Notes under the pieces: generated by a model | What the model saw: only the letters and a program-made list of their open reading frames with translations | What the model was told of the DNA's origin: nothing | The model's database searches: none | From: Maritimibacter sp. HL-12 | Lineage (GTDB): Bacteria; Pseudomonadota; Alphaproteobacteria; Rhodobacterales; Rhodobacteraceae | Assembly: GCF_900177545.1 (NCBI RefSeq) | Contig: NZ_FXBQ01000001.1 | Span: 2,722,122 to 2,786,121, forward strand | Direction: 5' to 3' | Length of the DNA stretch: 64,000 nucleotides | Shown here: piece by piece, positions 17,145-25,279 of the stretch | Numbering within the stretch: the first letter of the stretch is position 1 | Layout of the letters: every line of letters starts with the position of its first letter | Translations under genes and position numbers: made by a program

Positions 17145-18698
17145 TCAGCTCTTGGGCTTGTCTTCCGGGATCAGCCCTTCGAGGCTTACCCCAACAGCAT
17201 CCCCCAGCTTTTTCATCGTCGGCAACGCCACCGCCATGTCGAGGATCGCATCGACGGTGTGCTCGACCGGTGAAGATGCTCCCTCGCCGCGCTCGCCCCG
17301 GCCCAGCCCGGTGACGTGGTTGATCGAGATCCCCTTGATCTTCTCGGCGGGCTTGACCATTTCCGCGACGATCTGCGGCAGGGCCGCGAGGCGCGCCTTC
17401 TCGGTCTCGAACGCCAGAAGCTCCGGCGAACGCTGGTTCTCGGCGGTGATCCGCGCGGCTTCGCCATCGGCCTCGGCCTGCTGGAGAATGCGCAGGGTTT
17501 CGGCCTCCTCGCGCCGGATCGCGTCGCGCGCCTTGGCCTGAACCTGATCGGACTTGCTGGTGATCTCGATCCGGCGCGCCTGCGCCTCGGCTTCCTGCTC
17601 GGCCGCCATCAGCGCGAGCGTCTTGCGCCGCTCGGCCTCGGCCACTTCGCGCAAGGTGGTGATGCCTTCCTCGGCCCTGACCACGGCCGCACGCGCCTCG
17701 GTGGCGTCGGCCTTTGCCTGGCTTTCCTCCTGGCTCTTGGCCGCGATCAGGATCGTGCGCTCCTGCTCGGCGATCTCCAGCGCACGGGCCTGGGTGATCT
17801 CGGCCTCGCGGATCGCCTGCTCGCGGGTCAGCGAGGCCGACTGGATCGCGCCTTCCATCTCGATACGCGCCTCCGCCGCTGCCCGCTCGGCCGCGGCCTT
17901 GCGCCTTGCCACCTCGGTAAGCTGCTGGGCGAGCAGGGTCTCGATTTCCTGGGTTTGCTGGATCTCGGCGCGGCGCTGCTCAAGCTCGATCTCCAGCTTG
18001 CGGCGGTTGGCCTCGACCTCGGCGCGGCGCACGCTCACCTGGCTCTCGCCCTCGATCTCGGCGCGCTCTTTTTTCGACTGCGCGATCACCTCGGCAAGCT
18101 TGCGCATCCCGACCGCGTTGAAGGCGTTGTTCTCGTCGAGCGAGGAAAACGGCGTCTGGTCAAAGGTGGTGAGCGAGACGCTGTCGAGTTGGAGGCCATA
18201 CTTCGCCAGGGTTCCGGTGAGCGACGCCTGCACCTCGCGGGCAAATCCGCCGCGGTTCTCGTGCAACTCGTCCATCGTCATCTGTGCCGCCACCGCGCGC
18301 AGGGCATCCACCATCATGCCGTCGATCAGAGTCTCGAGCTGGTCGGGCTGGAAGGTGCGCCGCCCCAGCGTCTGCGCCGCGCGCACGATCGCGGCCTCTT
18401 CCGGGATCACGCTGGCGTAGAATTCCGCGCCTACGTCGATCCGCATCCGGTCTTTGGTGATCAGGGCGCTGTCGGCGGTGCGGCTCACCTCCATGCGGAT
18501 GGTCTGCATGTTGACGCGGCTGATCTCGTGAAACCACGGCACCGCGAGGGTGCCGCCGTCGATCACCACCTTGCGCCCGCCGATGCCGGTGCGCACAAGG
18601 CTCACCTCGTGGGTGGCGCGTTCATAGAACCATGCGGCCAGCGCGATCAGCACGGCAGCGACGACAACGATCAGGATGATCCAGCCGAGTATGCTCAT
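17145..18698 (-). CDS. Flotillin-family membrane scaffold protein
   Basis: The protein has 517 residues. One N-terminal membrane helix (LGWIILIVVVAAVLIALAAWF, ~4-25) is followed by an SPFH/band-7 domain to about residue 200, with DRMRIDVGAEFYASV and YGLQLDSVSLTTFDQTPF. A long E/A/R-rich coiled coil (AEIEGESQVSVRR through RILQQAEADGEAARI, ~205-420) and a short C-terminal region complete the protein. This is the flotillin/YuaG (FloT) plan: a membrane-microdomain scaffold. It is last in the aldehyde dehydrogenase/liv operon, 21 bp after the aldehyde dehydrogenase, an unusual partner for a transporter. Confidence 0.85.
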   Translation of the reverse strand: MSILGWIILIVVVAAVLIALAAWFYERATHEVSLVRTGIGGRKVVIDGGTLAVPWFHEISRVNMQTIRMEVSRTADSALITKDRMRIDVGAEFYASVIPEEAAIVRAAQTLGRRTFQPDQLETLIDGMMVDALRAVAAQMTMDELHENRGGFAREVQASLTGTLAKYGLQLDSVSLTTFDQTPFSSLDENNAFNAVGMRKLAEVIAQSKKERAEIEGESQVSVRRAEVEANRRKLEIELEQRRAEIQQTQEIETLLAQQLTEVARRKAAAERAAAEARIEMEGAIQSASLTREQAIREAEITQARALEIAEQERTILIAAKSQEESQAKADATEARAAVVRAEEGITTLREVAEAERRKTLALMAAEQEAEAQARRIEITSKSDQVQAKARDAIRREEAETLRILQQAEADGEAARITAENQRSPELLAFETEKARLAALPQIVAEMVKPAEKIKGISINHVTGLGRGERGEGASSPVEHTVDAILDMAVALPTMKKLGDAVGVSLEGLIPEDKPKS

Positions 18699-18719
18699 GG
18701 TGTTGTCCTTTCTCCCGGC

Positions 18720-20198
18720 TCAGAATTGCGGCGGGAAGTGGCGCCCGCCACGGTCGAGGGTGATCCAGCGCAGTTCGGTGAAGGCGTCGAGCGACCAGCG
18801 CCCGCCGTAGCGGCCGACGCCGGAGGCCTTGACCCCGCCGAAGGGCACGTGGGGTTCGTCGTTGATGTTCTGGCAATTGACGTGGGCAATGCCGGTTTCC
18901 AGCCGCTCGGCGATGCGCAGCGCGCGCGCCTCGTCGCGCGACCAGACCGCGGCGGTCAGCCCGTACTCGGTATCGTTGTTGAGCGCGATCGCCTCGTCCT
19001 CGTCGCGGAACGGGCAGACGATCACCACCGGCCCGAAGGTTTCATCGTGCCAGATGTTCATCGAGGTGTTGACGTTGGTCAGCACCGTCGGCTCGACGAA
19101 ATTGTCCCAGGCCCGCCCGCCGATTTCCACCTTCGCGCCCTTGGCGACGGCATCGTCGATCAGCGCCTTGACGCGCTCGGCCTGCCTTGTGTTGACCAGC
19201 GGGCCGAGGGTGTTGGCCGGGTCGTTGGTGTGCCCGGTCTTGAGCTTGCGCGCGCGGGCGAGGAAGCGGTCCATGAACGGTTGCCAGATGGTCTCCTGCA
19301 CCAGCAGTTTCTCGGTCGACATGCAGACCTGGCCCTGGTGCATGAAAGAGCCGAAGTTCGCGGCGCGCGCGGCGCCGTCGAGATCGGCATCCTCGAGCAC
19401 GATCATGCTGTCCTTGCCGCCCAGTTCGACGCAGGTTTTCTTCAGGTGCGCGCCGCATTTCGCCGCGATCTGTCGGCCCACGGCGGTCGAGCCGGTGAAG
19501 CTGATCGCCTTGACGCGCGGATTGCCGATCATCTCGTCGCCAACCTCGGCCACGCTCTCGCGCGAGCAGGTGACGACGTTGAACACCCCCTTCGGTATGC
19601 CGGCCTCCTCAAGGATTTCGGCAAAGTAGAGCCCGCCTGCATAGGGTGTGTCTTCGGAGGGTTTGAGCACCACGGTGTTGCCCACCGCCAGCGCGGCGGC
19701 AAAGCCGCGCGAGGTCAGGATACCGGGCATGTTCCACGGCGAGATCACCCCGACCACGCCCAGCGGGAAACGGGTGGCGATCATGAATTTCTGGTGTTCG
19801 GACGGCAGCACCTCGCCGATGTTCTGGTAGCACAGCGCCGAGGCCGAGCGGAACACCTCGGCCACGTAGCCGGCCTCGAACATCCCCTTGCCCTTCCAGC
19901 CACCGCCTTCGGCCATCGCCGCCGCACAGAAGTCGCCGGCGCGTCTTTCCCAGACATCGGCGATCTTGAGCAGCGCGTGGGCGCGCTCGTGGAATGGCCG
20001 GGCCGACCATTCGGGGAAGGCTGCCTGGGCCGCGTCAATGGCGCGGCGCATGTCGGCGGTCGAGGCGTCGGGGATGCGGGCGTAGAGTGAGTTGTCGGAG
20101 GGGTTGAGGTCCTCGAAACTGCGGGCCGCCGGCACCCATTCGCCGCCGATATACATGCCCTTGATCGTCGGGGCGTTGTTGGGGTTGGTGTCAAGCAT
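18720..20198 (-). CDS. NAD(P)-dependent aldehyde dehydrogenase, benzaldehyde/vanillin-dehydrogenase-like
   Basis: This aldehyde dehydrogenase has 492 residues, the usual family length. It has the Rossmann-region stretch GVISPWNMPG, glycine motif SFTGSTAVGRQ, catalytic Glu in CVELGGKDS and catalytic Cys in GQVCMSTEKLLV, and later EETFGPVV-type HDETFGPVVIV. NPSDNSLYARIPDAS and the GGVKASGVGRYGG ending resemble dehydrogenases for aromatic aldehydes. It sits 3 bp after livF and before the flotillin gene. A second aldehyde dehydrogenase opens the same operon, so the imported compound is probably turned into an aldehyde or gives two aldehydes. Confidence 0.85.
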   Translation of the reverse strand: MLDTNPNNAPTIKGMYIGGEWVPAARSFEDLNPSDNSLYARIPDASTADMRRAIDAAQAAFPEWSARPFHERAHALLKIADVWERRAGDFCAAAMAEGGGWKGKGMFEAGYVAEVFRSASALCYQNIGEVLPSEHQKFMIATRFPLGVVGVISPWNMPGILTSRGFAAALAVGNTVVLKPSEDTPYAGGLYFAEILEEAGIPKGVFNVVTCSRESVAEVGDEMIGNPRVKAISFTGSTAVGRQIAAKCGAHLKKTCVELGGKDSMIVLEDADLDGAARAANFGSFMHQGQVCMSTEKLLVQETIWQPFMDRFLARARKLKTGHTNDPANTLGPLVNTRQAERVKALIDDAVAKGAKVEIGGRAWDNFVEPTVLTNVNTSMNIWHDETFGPVVIVCPFRDEDEAIALNNDTEYGLTAAVWSRDEARALRIAERLETGIAHVNCQNINDEPHVPFGGVKASGVGRYGGRWSLDAFTELRWITLDRGGRHFPPQF

Positions 20199-20201
20199 GG
20201 G

Positions 20202-21470
20202 TCATCTCCCTGTTTTTCGCGCCGGATCGGGACGCCACGCCCGCGCCTGGGCGGCGGCGGTCTCGATCTCGGTCAGAACGGATTTGAGGCGGTCGTGACT
20301 GGCACCGGAGAAGGCCCCGGGGTCGAGCGACGGCATGGTCTGGTGTGGTGCGGGCCGGGCCGGGTTTTTCGGCGGCGGGGCTGGATCGGCAGTGCCCGAC
20401 CGCGCACGGCTGACCGCGCTCGCCCTCGACACCAGGTCGGACAGCGAGAGCCCCCCGGGCAAGGCATCGCCAGCCCCGCGCGCTGGCGATGATGGCGGGA
20501 GCGGCGCGGCTTGGCGCGGCGCAGTCGTCGCGGCACCCGGTGCCACGGCGGGCGCTGGAACATGCGGTCGGGGTGATTGTGGCGGAGCCGCGGGTGGCGC
20601 AGGCGCAGGCGGCGGGGCGAGGGATGCCAGCGCGCTGGCGGCAATCTCGTCCGGTGACGGTCCCGACGCCGGACGGGGCGGTTCCGGGGGTCTTGCGGGG
20701 TTGGGCACGGTGGCACGTGCGGCCTTCGGGACCGGCCTTGGCGCGGGCGGCCCGCCCGCCTTCGCGCCGCCGAGATAGGCCGCCTGAACCGCCGGGTCGT
20801 TGCGCAGGTCTGCCGCCGGGCCCTCGTGCACGATCTCGCCGTTCTCCAGAAGATAGGCACGGTCGGCAATGGCGAGGCTCTGGCGTGCGTTCTGCTCCAC
20901 CAGCAAGACGCCGATGCCGGCCTCCTTCACCGTCACCAGCGACTGGAACAATTCCTTGCACAGCAGCGGCGAGAGGCCGAGGGAGGGTTCGTCGAGGGTG
21001 AGATAGACCGGATTCGACATCATCGCTCGCCCGATCGCCACCATCTGCTGTTCGCCGCCCGACATTGTGCGCACGACCTGCCCGCGCCGTTCGTCGAGCT
21101 TGGGAAACAGCGTGAGCACCCGGTCGAGGCTGCCCGCCTCCTCCTCGCGGGCGCGCGGCGTATAGGCCCCGAGCGACAGGTTTTCGGCCACGCTGAGATC
21201 GGCAAACACGCCGCGCCCCTCGGGCACCAGCGCCAGTCCCTCCTCGACGATCCGGTTGGGCGACATGCCAAGGAGATCGCTGCCCGCAAGCCGCACGGTG
21301 CCGGTGACCTTCCCTTCGCAGATCCCCGATACCGCTTTCAGCAACGTTGATTTCCCCGCGCCGTTGGCCCCGAGGATTACAACGATTTCGCCCGGATCGA
21401 CCTTAAGCGAAACCCCGTGCAGCGCCTGGTGCTGGCCATAGGCGGCCTTGAGATCCTTCACCTCAAGCAT
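20202..21470 (-). CDS. livF: Branched-chain-type ABC transporter ATP-binding protein (LivF) with long Pro/Ala-rich tail
   Basis: Residues 1-235 are a standard LivF: Walker A GANGAGKST at 34-42, signature MSGGEQQMV, Walker B VYLTLDEPSLGLS, VLLVEQNARQSL. LivF is normally ~235 residues; this one is 422. Residues ~236-385 are almost only P, A, R, S and G (runs such as APPPAPAPPAAPPQSPRP), and a last helix-like segment SHDRLKSVLTEIETAAAQAR ends it. The tail keeps the same frame without stops, so it is likely translated. Its start overlaps livG by 8 bases. Confidence 0.88.
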   Translation of the reverse strand: MLEVKDLKAAYGQHQALHGVSLKVDPGEIVVILGANGAGKSTLLKAVSGICEGKVTGTVRLAGSDLLGMSPNRIVEEGLALVPEGRGVFADLSVAENLSLGAYTPRAREEEAGSLDRVLTLFPKLDERRGQVVRTMSGGEQQMVAIGRAMMSNPVYLTLDEPSLGLSPLLCKELFQSLVTVKEAGIGVLLVEQNARQSLAIADRAYLLENGEIVHEGPAADLRNDPAVQAAYLGGAKAGGPPAPRPVPKAARATVPNPARPPEPPRPASGPSPDEIAASALASLAPPPAPAPPAAPPQSPRPHVPAPAVAPGAATTAPRQAAPLPPSSPARGAGDALPGGLSLSDLVSRASAVSRARSGTADPAPPPKNPARPAPHQTMPSLDPGAFSGASHDRLKSVLTEIETAAAQARAWRPDPARKTGR

Positions 21471-22191
21471 CGTCGTCCCCCAGGTAGGCCCGGATCACCT
21501 CCGGGTCGGCGAGCACGTCGGCGGGTGTGCCTTCGGCGATCTTGGCACCGGCGGCCATCACCACGCAGCGGTCGCAAAGCGAGCGGATCGCGTCCATCAC
21601 GTGTTCGACGAGTATGATCGTGCGGCCTTCGTCGCGCAGCGCCCGGATCAGCGCCACGCCCACCTCCATCTCTGTCGGATTGAGCCCGGCGAGCCATTCG
21701 TCGAGCAGCACCACGCGCGGTTCGCCCGCCAGCACGCGGGCGAGTTCCACCCGCTTGGTGTCGATATAGGTGAGCTGGCCCACCGCCATATGGCCACGCC
21801 CGCTGAGCCCGACCTTCTCCAGCATCGTCTGCGCCACGGCCTCGGCCTCGTATCCCCAGCGCTGGCGATGGCCGAACACCGCCCCGGCCATCACGTTTTC
21901 CAGAACATTCATCGAGGGCAGCAGGCGCACAAGCTGGAAGGTGCGGGCGATGCCGCGCCGGGCGATGTCCTGCGCCGGCAACTGGGTGATCGGGCTGCCG
22001 CGCAGCGCGATTGCCCCGGAGGTGACCGGCAAGGCCCCCGAGATCAGGTTGAGCGTGGTCGACTTGCCGGACCCGTTCGGCCCGATCAACCCGAGCACCT
22101 CGTGCTCCATCACGTCAAAATCCATCGCGTTGACGGCCACCAGTCCGCCGAACCGCTTGGTCACGCCACGAAGGGACAGCGTGGCACTCAT
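21463..22191 (-). CDS. livG: Branched-chain-type ABC transporter ATP-binding protein
   Basis: This 242-residue ATPase starts at the ATG at 22191, chosen because it overlaps the livM stop (ATGA). Walker A GPNGSGKST, the LivG-typical GIARTFQLVRLLPSMNVLENVM, signature-region LTYIDTKRVELAR (a variant of LSGGQ, noted below), Walker B RVVLLDEWLAGLNP and VEHVMDAIRSLCDR are visible. The signature LTYIDTKR instead of LSxGQ/YGxQR is unusual but found in some transporters for aromatic-type substrates. Confidence 0.87.
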   Translation of the reverse strand: MSATLSLRGVTKRFGGLVAVNAMDFDVMEHEVLGLIGPNGSGKSTTLNLISGALPVTSGAIALRGSPITQLPAQDIARRGIARTFQLVRLLPSMNVLENVMAGAVFGHRQRWGYEAEAVAQTMLEKVGLSGRGHMAVGQLTYIDTKRVELARVLAGEPRVVLLDEWLAGLNPTEMEVGVALIRALRDEGRTIILVEHVMDAIRSLCDRCVVMAAGAKIAEGTPADVLADPEVIRAYLGDDDA

Positions 22192-23123
22192 ACCAGACCC
22201 TCCGATCCCATCCGCCGCCGGATCGTGCCGAACAGCCCGACAAACCCCTTGGGCAGCAGGTAGACGATGACAAGGAAAGACAGGCCGAGCAGAAGCGTCG
22301 TCTGGTTCGGCACGGTGATCGAGACCCCCTCCCACAGGAAGGTGAAGGGGATCACCCCGACCAGCGGCCCCCAGAGCCGGCCGGTGCCGCCGAGCAGCGC
22401 CATGATCACGACCTGGAACGACAGCATCGGGGCGAAGGCCAGCGAAGGCTCGATATAGACGTAACGCGGTGCGAGGATCGCCCCGGTGATCGCCGCCACC
22501 GAGCCGGGCACGAGAAACAGCAGGATCTTGGCCCGCGCGGTGTGGATGCCGGAATGGCGCGCCACCTGTTCGTCGTCGCCGATGATGCGCAGGGCGAAGC
22601 CGAGCCGTGAGCGCCCGATCGCCCAGCCCAGCAGGTAGACCAGCGCGGCAAGGCCGAGAAGCTGCCAGTAGATATGCGCCTCGGTGATCGAGGTGAGCAC
22701 GTAGATCCCCTTGGTGCCCGAGACGTTCTGCGCCCAGGTGATCACCTGTCGGATGAACTCGGCGAGCCCGAGGGTGAAGATCACGAAGTAGACCCCCGAG
22801 AGCCGGAGCGTGGCGAGCCCGACCAGTGCCGCCAGCACCGCGCCGATCACCCCCGCGATGGGAAGGAGGGTCCAGTAGGGCAGGTGTTCGATGCCGATCC
22901 CGGTGACATAGGTGCCGACGCCGAAGAAGGCCGCGGTGGCGAGGCTGATGTAATGCGTCGGGCCGGAGAACAGCGCCCAGCTTGTCGCCAGCACGGTATA
23001 CATCGCGATGGTGACGCCGATCGACAGCGCGTAACTGCCGAACAGCCAGGGCAGGCAGGCCGCGAAGGCAAGCGCCATGCCGGAAAGCGCAAGATTGCGC
23101 CAGTCGGTCGGGGTGAGCCTCAT
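22188..23123 (-). CDS. livM: Branched-chain-type ABC transporter permease
   Basis: The permease has 311 residues and about eight membrane helices. YALSIGVTIAMYTVLATSW near residue 30 and the family motif ALRIIGDDEQVARHSGIHTARAKILLF in the cytoplasmic loop (about residues 180-205) identify the LivM family. Its ATG overlaps livH by ATGA-type spacing. Confidence 0.9.
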   Translation of the reverse strand: MRLTPTDWRNLALSGMALAFAACLPWLFGSYALSIGVTIAMYTVLATSWALFSGPTHYISLATAAFFGVGTYVTGIGIEHLPYWTLLPIAGVIGAVLAALVGLATLRLSGVYFVIFTLGLAEFIRQVITWAQNVSGTKGIYVLTSITEAHIYWQLLGLAALVYLLGWAIGRSRLGFALRIIGDDEQVARHSGIHTARAKILLFLVPGSVAAITGAILAPRYVYIEPSLAFAPMLSFQVVIMALLGGTGRLWGPLVGVIPFTFLWEGVSITVPNQTTLLLGLSFLVIVYLLPKGFVGLFGTIRRRMGSEGLV

Positions 23124-23986
23124 GCCGAGCGCCTCCCGAACAGCCCCTGCGGGCGCACCAGCAGGATGACGACGAACAGCAGGTAGGCCGCGGCCAGCGT
23201 CAGCCCCGGGTCGATCACCGTGGCGACAAAGGTTTCGAGGATGCCCAGCGCCAGTGCCGCGACGATCGTGCCGCGCACGTCCCCGACGCCGCCCATGATC
23301 ACGATGATCAGCGCCTTGAGCGTGAACATCACCCCGGTGGAGGCATCGAGGGTGAGAAAGGTCGAGATCAGGGCGCCGCCGGTGGCGGTGACCGCGCCAC
23401 CCAGCGCGAACGCGAGGGCCGCCATCTTGCGCACGTCGATCCCCACGAGGCGCGCGCTGTCGGGCGAAACCGCGATGGCGCGGATCGTCAGTCCGGGGCG
23501 GCTGCGGTCAAGCCAGAGCCAGAGCGCGCCGCAGATCACCACCGCCGAGGCGAAGGCCGCCACCCGGTTGGCACCGTAGCTGTCGCCGAGGATATGGACC
23601 GGGAAAGACAGGTAGGAATAGCTGAAGTAATCGCCGCCGAAGACCGCGAGCATCAGCCCGACGGAGACGAAGGAAAGCCCGAAGGTTGTCAGGATCGAAT
23701 CGACCTCGAGTTGCCCGCGCGAGCGCGCACGTTTCACCAGCGGGCGCAGGAAGACCAGGTAGATCAGCCAGTTCGCGGCGAAGGCGACGGGGGCCACCAC
23801 GAAGACCGTGAGCAAGGGGCTCACCTGCGCGGCGGTCCAGAACCAGAAGGCGGCAAAGCCGCCCGCCACCAGCATCTCGCCATTGGCGAGGTTCATGATC
23901 CGGGCCATGCCGTATTGCAGGTTCAGCCCCATCGCGATCAACGCATAGGTGCCGCCCAGCAGGAACCCTGTGATGATGATATCCAT
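23120..23986 (-). CDS. livH: Branched-chain-type ABC transporter permease
   Basis: The permease has 288 residues. It has the LivH start GFLLGGTYALIAMGLNLQYGMARIMNLANGEMLV and the loop GLTIRAIAVSPDSARLVGIDVRKMAALAFALG. It forms the channel with LivM. Preceded by a 68-bp gap after the binding-protein gene that holds a stem-loop. Confidence 0.9.
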   Translation of the reverse strand: MDIIITGFLLGGTYALIAMGLNLQYGMARIMNLANGEMLVAGGFAAFWFWTAAQVSPLLTVFVVAPVAFAANWLIYLVFLRPLVKRARSRGQLEVDSILTTFGLSFVSVGLMLAVFGGDYFSYSYLSFPVHILGDSYGANRVAAFASAVVICGALWLWLDRSRPGLTIRAIAVSPDSARLVGIDVRKMAALAFALGGAVTATGGALISTFLTLDASTGVMFTLKALIIVIMGGVGDVRGTIVAALALGILETFVATVIDPGLTLAAAYLLFVVILLVRPQGLFGRRSA

Positions 23987-24016
23987 GCCTCTCCCCGGCC
24001 TGTCGTTCCGCTGTGC

Positions 24017-24043
24017 CCGGGGCCGGGCAAACGCCAGCCCCGG
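24017..24043 (-). terminator. Stem-loop between the binding-protein gene and livH
   Basis: CCGGGGC (24017-24023) pairs with GCCCCGG (24037-24043). Located 12 bases past the binding-protein stop and with no T-tract, it fits a processing or attenuation hairpin that keeps binding protein in excess over the membrane parts, as seen in many ABC operons. Confidence 0.4.
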
Positions 24044-24054
24044 ACGGGTTCAGA

Positions 24055-25254
24055 TCACTGCCACGGGCCTTTGACGACCACGTCCACCGCGCCCTCGCGG
24101 CCGGTCGAGGCGACGCCCTTGAACACGCCGTCCTGCCACTGGCCCACGGTCCAGAACGAGGGGTTGTTGTTGTTCTCGTCGAAGTCGAGGGTGCCGATCA
24201 CGGTGTCGAAGGCGTTTGCCTTGATGTGCTCGATGATCGCGGCGTTATCGAGCCCGACTTCCTCGATCGACTGTTCCAGCACCTCGAAGGTGGAGTAGAC
24301 CATCGCAGAGGCCCAGTAATCGGGCTCGGCGTCGGTCACCTCCTCGTGGCGCGCGGCGTAGCTCTGGAAGGCCTCGTCGTCGGCATTCACACCGCCAACC
24401 CCGAGCACCCCCTCGACCGAGTCACCAAAGCGCCCGGCATAGCTTGGAAAGGCGGTGCCCACGGCAGTGTAGAATGCCCCGACCTGCAGATCCTCGATCT
24501 GCGCCTGCTCTGTCAGCGCGAAGGTATCGGCCGGGTAGGAGAAGGCCACGAAAGCATCGGGCTCGGCGGCCTTGGCGCCTTTCATCACCGGCGACAGATC
24601 CTGACTGCCGAGCGGATAGGAGGTTTCATAGACCAGTTCGAACCCGGCTTCCTCGAAGGCAGGCTTGGCCACGTTCACCAACTCGATCCCGAAGGCGTCG
24701 GCCACGTTGACGAGGGCCACCTTGTTGCCGATGTCGCCGCGGTCGCGCAGGCCGGTCAGCACGTCCACCGCACCCTGTGCGACCGCGACCGCGCCGCCGA
24801 GCGAGATGAACACGTTGGGGAACTGCTGCGACAGCTCTTCGGCCTTGTCGGTGGTCGCCGTCGAGGTGATCATCGGGATGCCGTAGCGGTGGTAGATCGG
24901 CGCCGAGGCGAGGTTGAGGCCGGTGGAATAGGGCGGCAGGATGATATCGGCCTCGTCCTGCTCGACCAGTCGCTGCACCGCCTTGATGGTCTCGCCGGGG
25001 TTGGTCTGGTCGTCATACTCGATGACTTCCAGCATCCGCTGGGTGCCGTCGACATTCAGGCCGCCACGGGCATTGACCGTCTCGACCCAGAGCTTGACGT
25101 TGGGCCAGTAAGACACCGCGGCACCACCGGCGAGCGGGCCGGTTTTCGGGGCCACGGCCCCGACCTTGAGCGTATCCTGCGCCGCAGCGGGCAGCGCCGT
25201 TAAGCCCGTTGCAAGCGCCAATGCGGCGATCTGGGCAAATGTCCTGCGTTTCAT
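24055..25254 (-). CDS. Periplasmic substrate-binding protein of the liv-type transporter
   Basis: The protein has 399 residues with a clear signal peptide (MKRRTFAQIAALALATGLTA, cleavage after AAAQ). It is a LivK-like type I fold: LKVGAVAPKTGPLAGGAAVSY at the mature start, then EYDDQTNPGETIKAVQRLVEQDEADIILPPYSTG, a typical second-shell region. The ligand is unknown; two flanking aldehyde dehydrogenases suggest an aromatic or short carbonyl/alcohol compound instead of an amino acid. Confidence 0.87.
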   Translation of the reverse strand: MKRRTFAQIAALALATGLTALPAAAQDTLKVGAVAPKTGPLAGGAAVSYWPNVKLWVETVNARGGLNVDGTQRMLEVIEYDDQTNPGETIKAVQRLVEQDEADIILPPYSTGLNLASAPIYHRYGIPMITSTATTDKAEELSQQFPNVFISLGGAVAVAQGAVDVLTGLRDRGDIGNKVALVNVADAFGIELVNVAKPAFEEAGFELVYETSYPLGSQDLSPVMKGAKAAEPDAFVAFSYPADTFALTEQAQIEDLQVGAFYTAVGTAFPSYAGRFGDSVEGVLGVGGVNADDEAFQSYAARHEEVTDAEPDYWASAMVYSTFEVLEQSIEEVGLDNAAIIEHIKANAFDTVIGTLDFDENNNNPSFWTVGQWQDGVFKGVASTGREGAVDVVVKGPWQ

Positions 25255-25279
25255 GGTTATGTCCTCCCTGACATGGTTC

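Noticed and set aside
24844-25254. Possible frameshift or fusion in the binding-protein gene because many frames are open.
   Set aside because: The full 399-residue frame is continuous with normal signal peptide and family motifs; extra frames come from GC bias.
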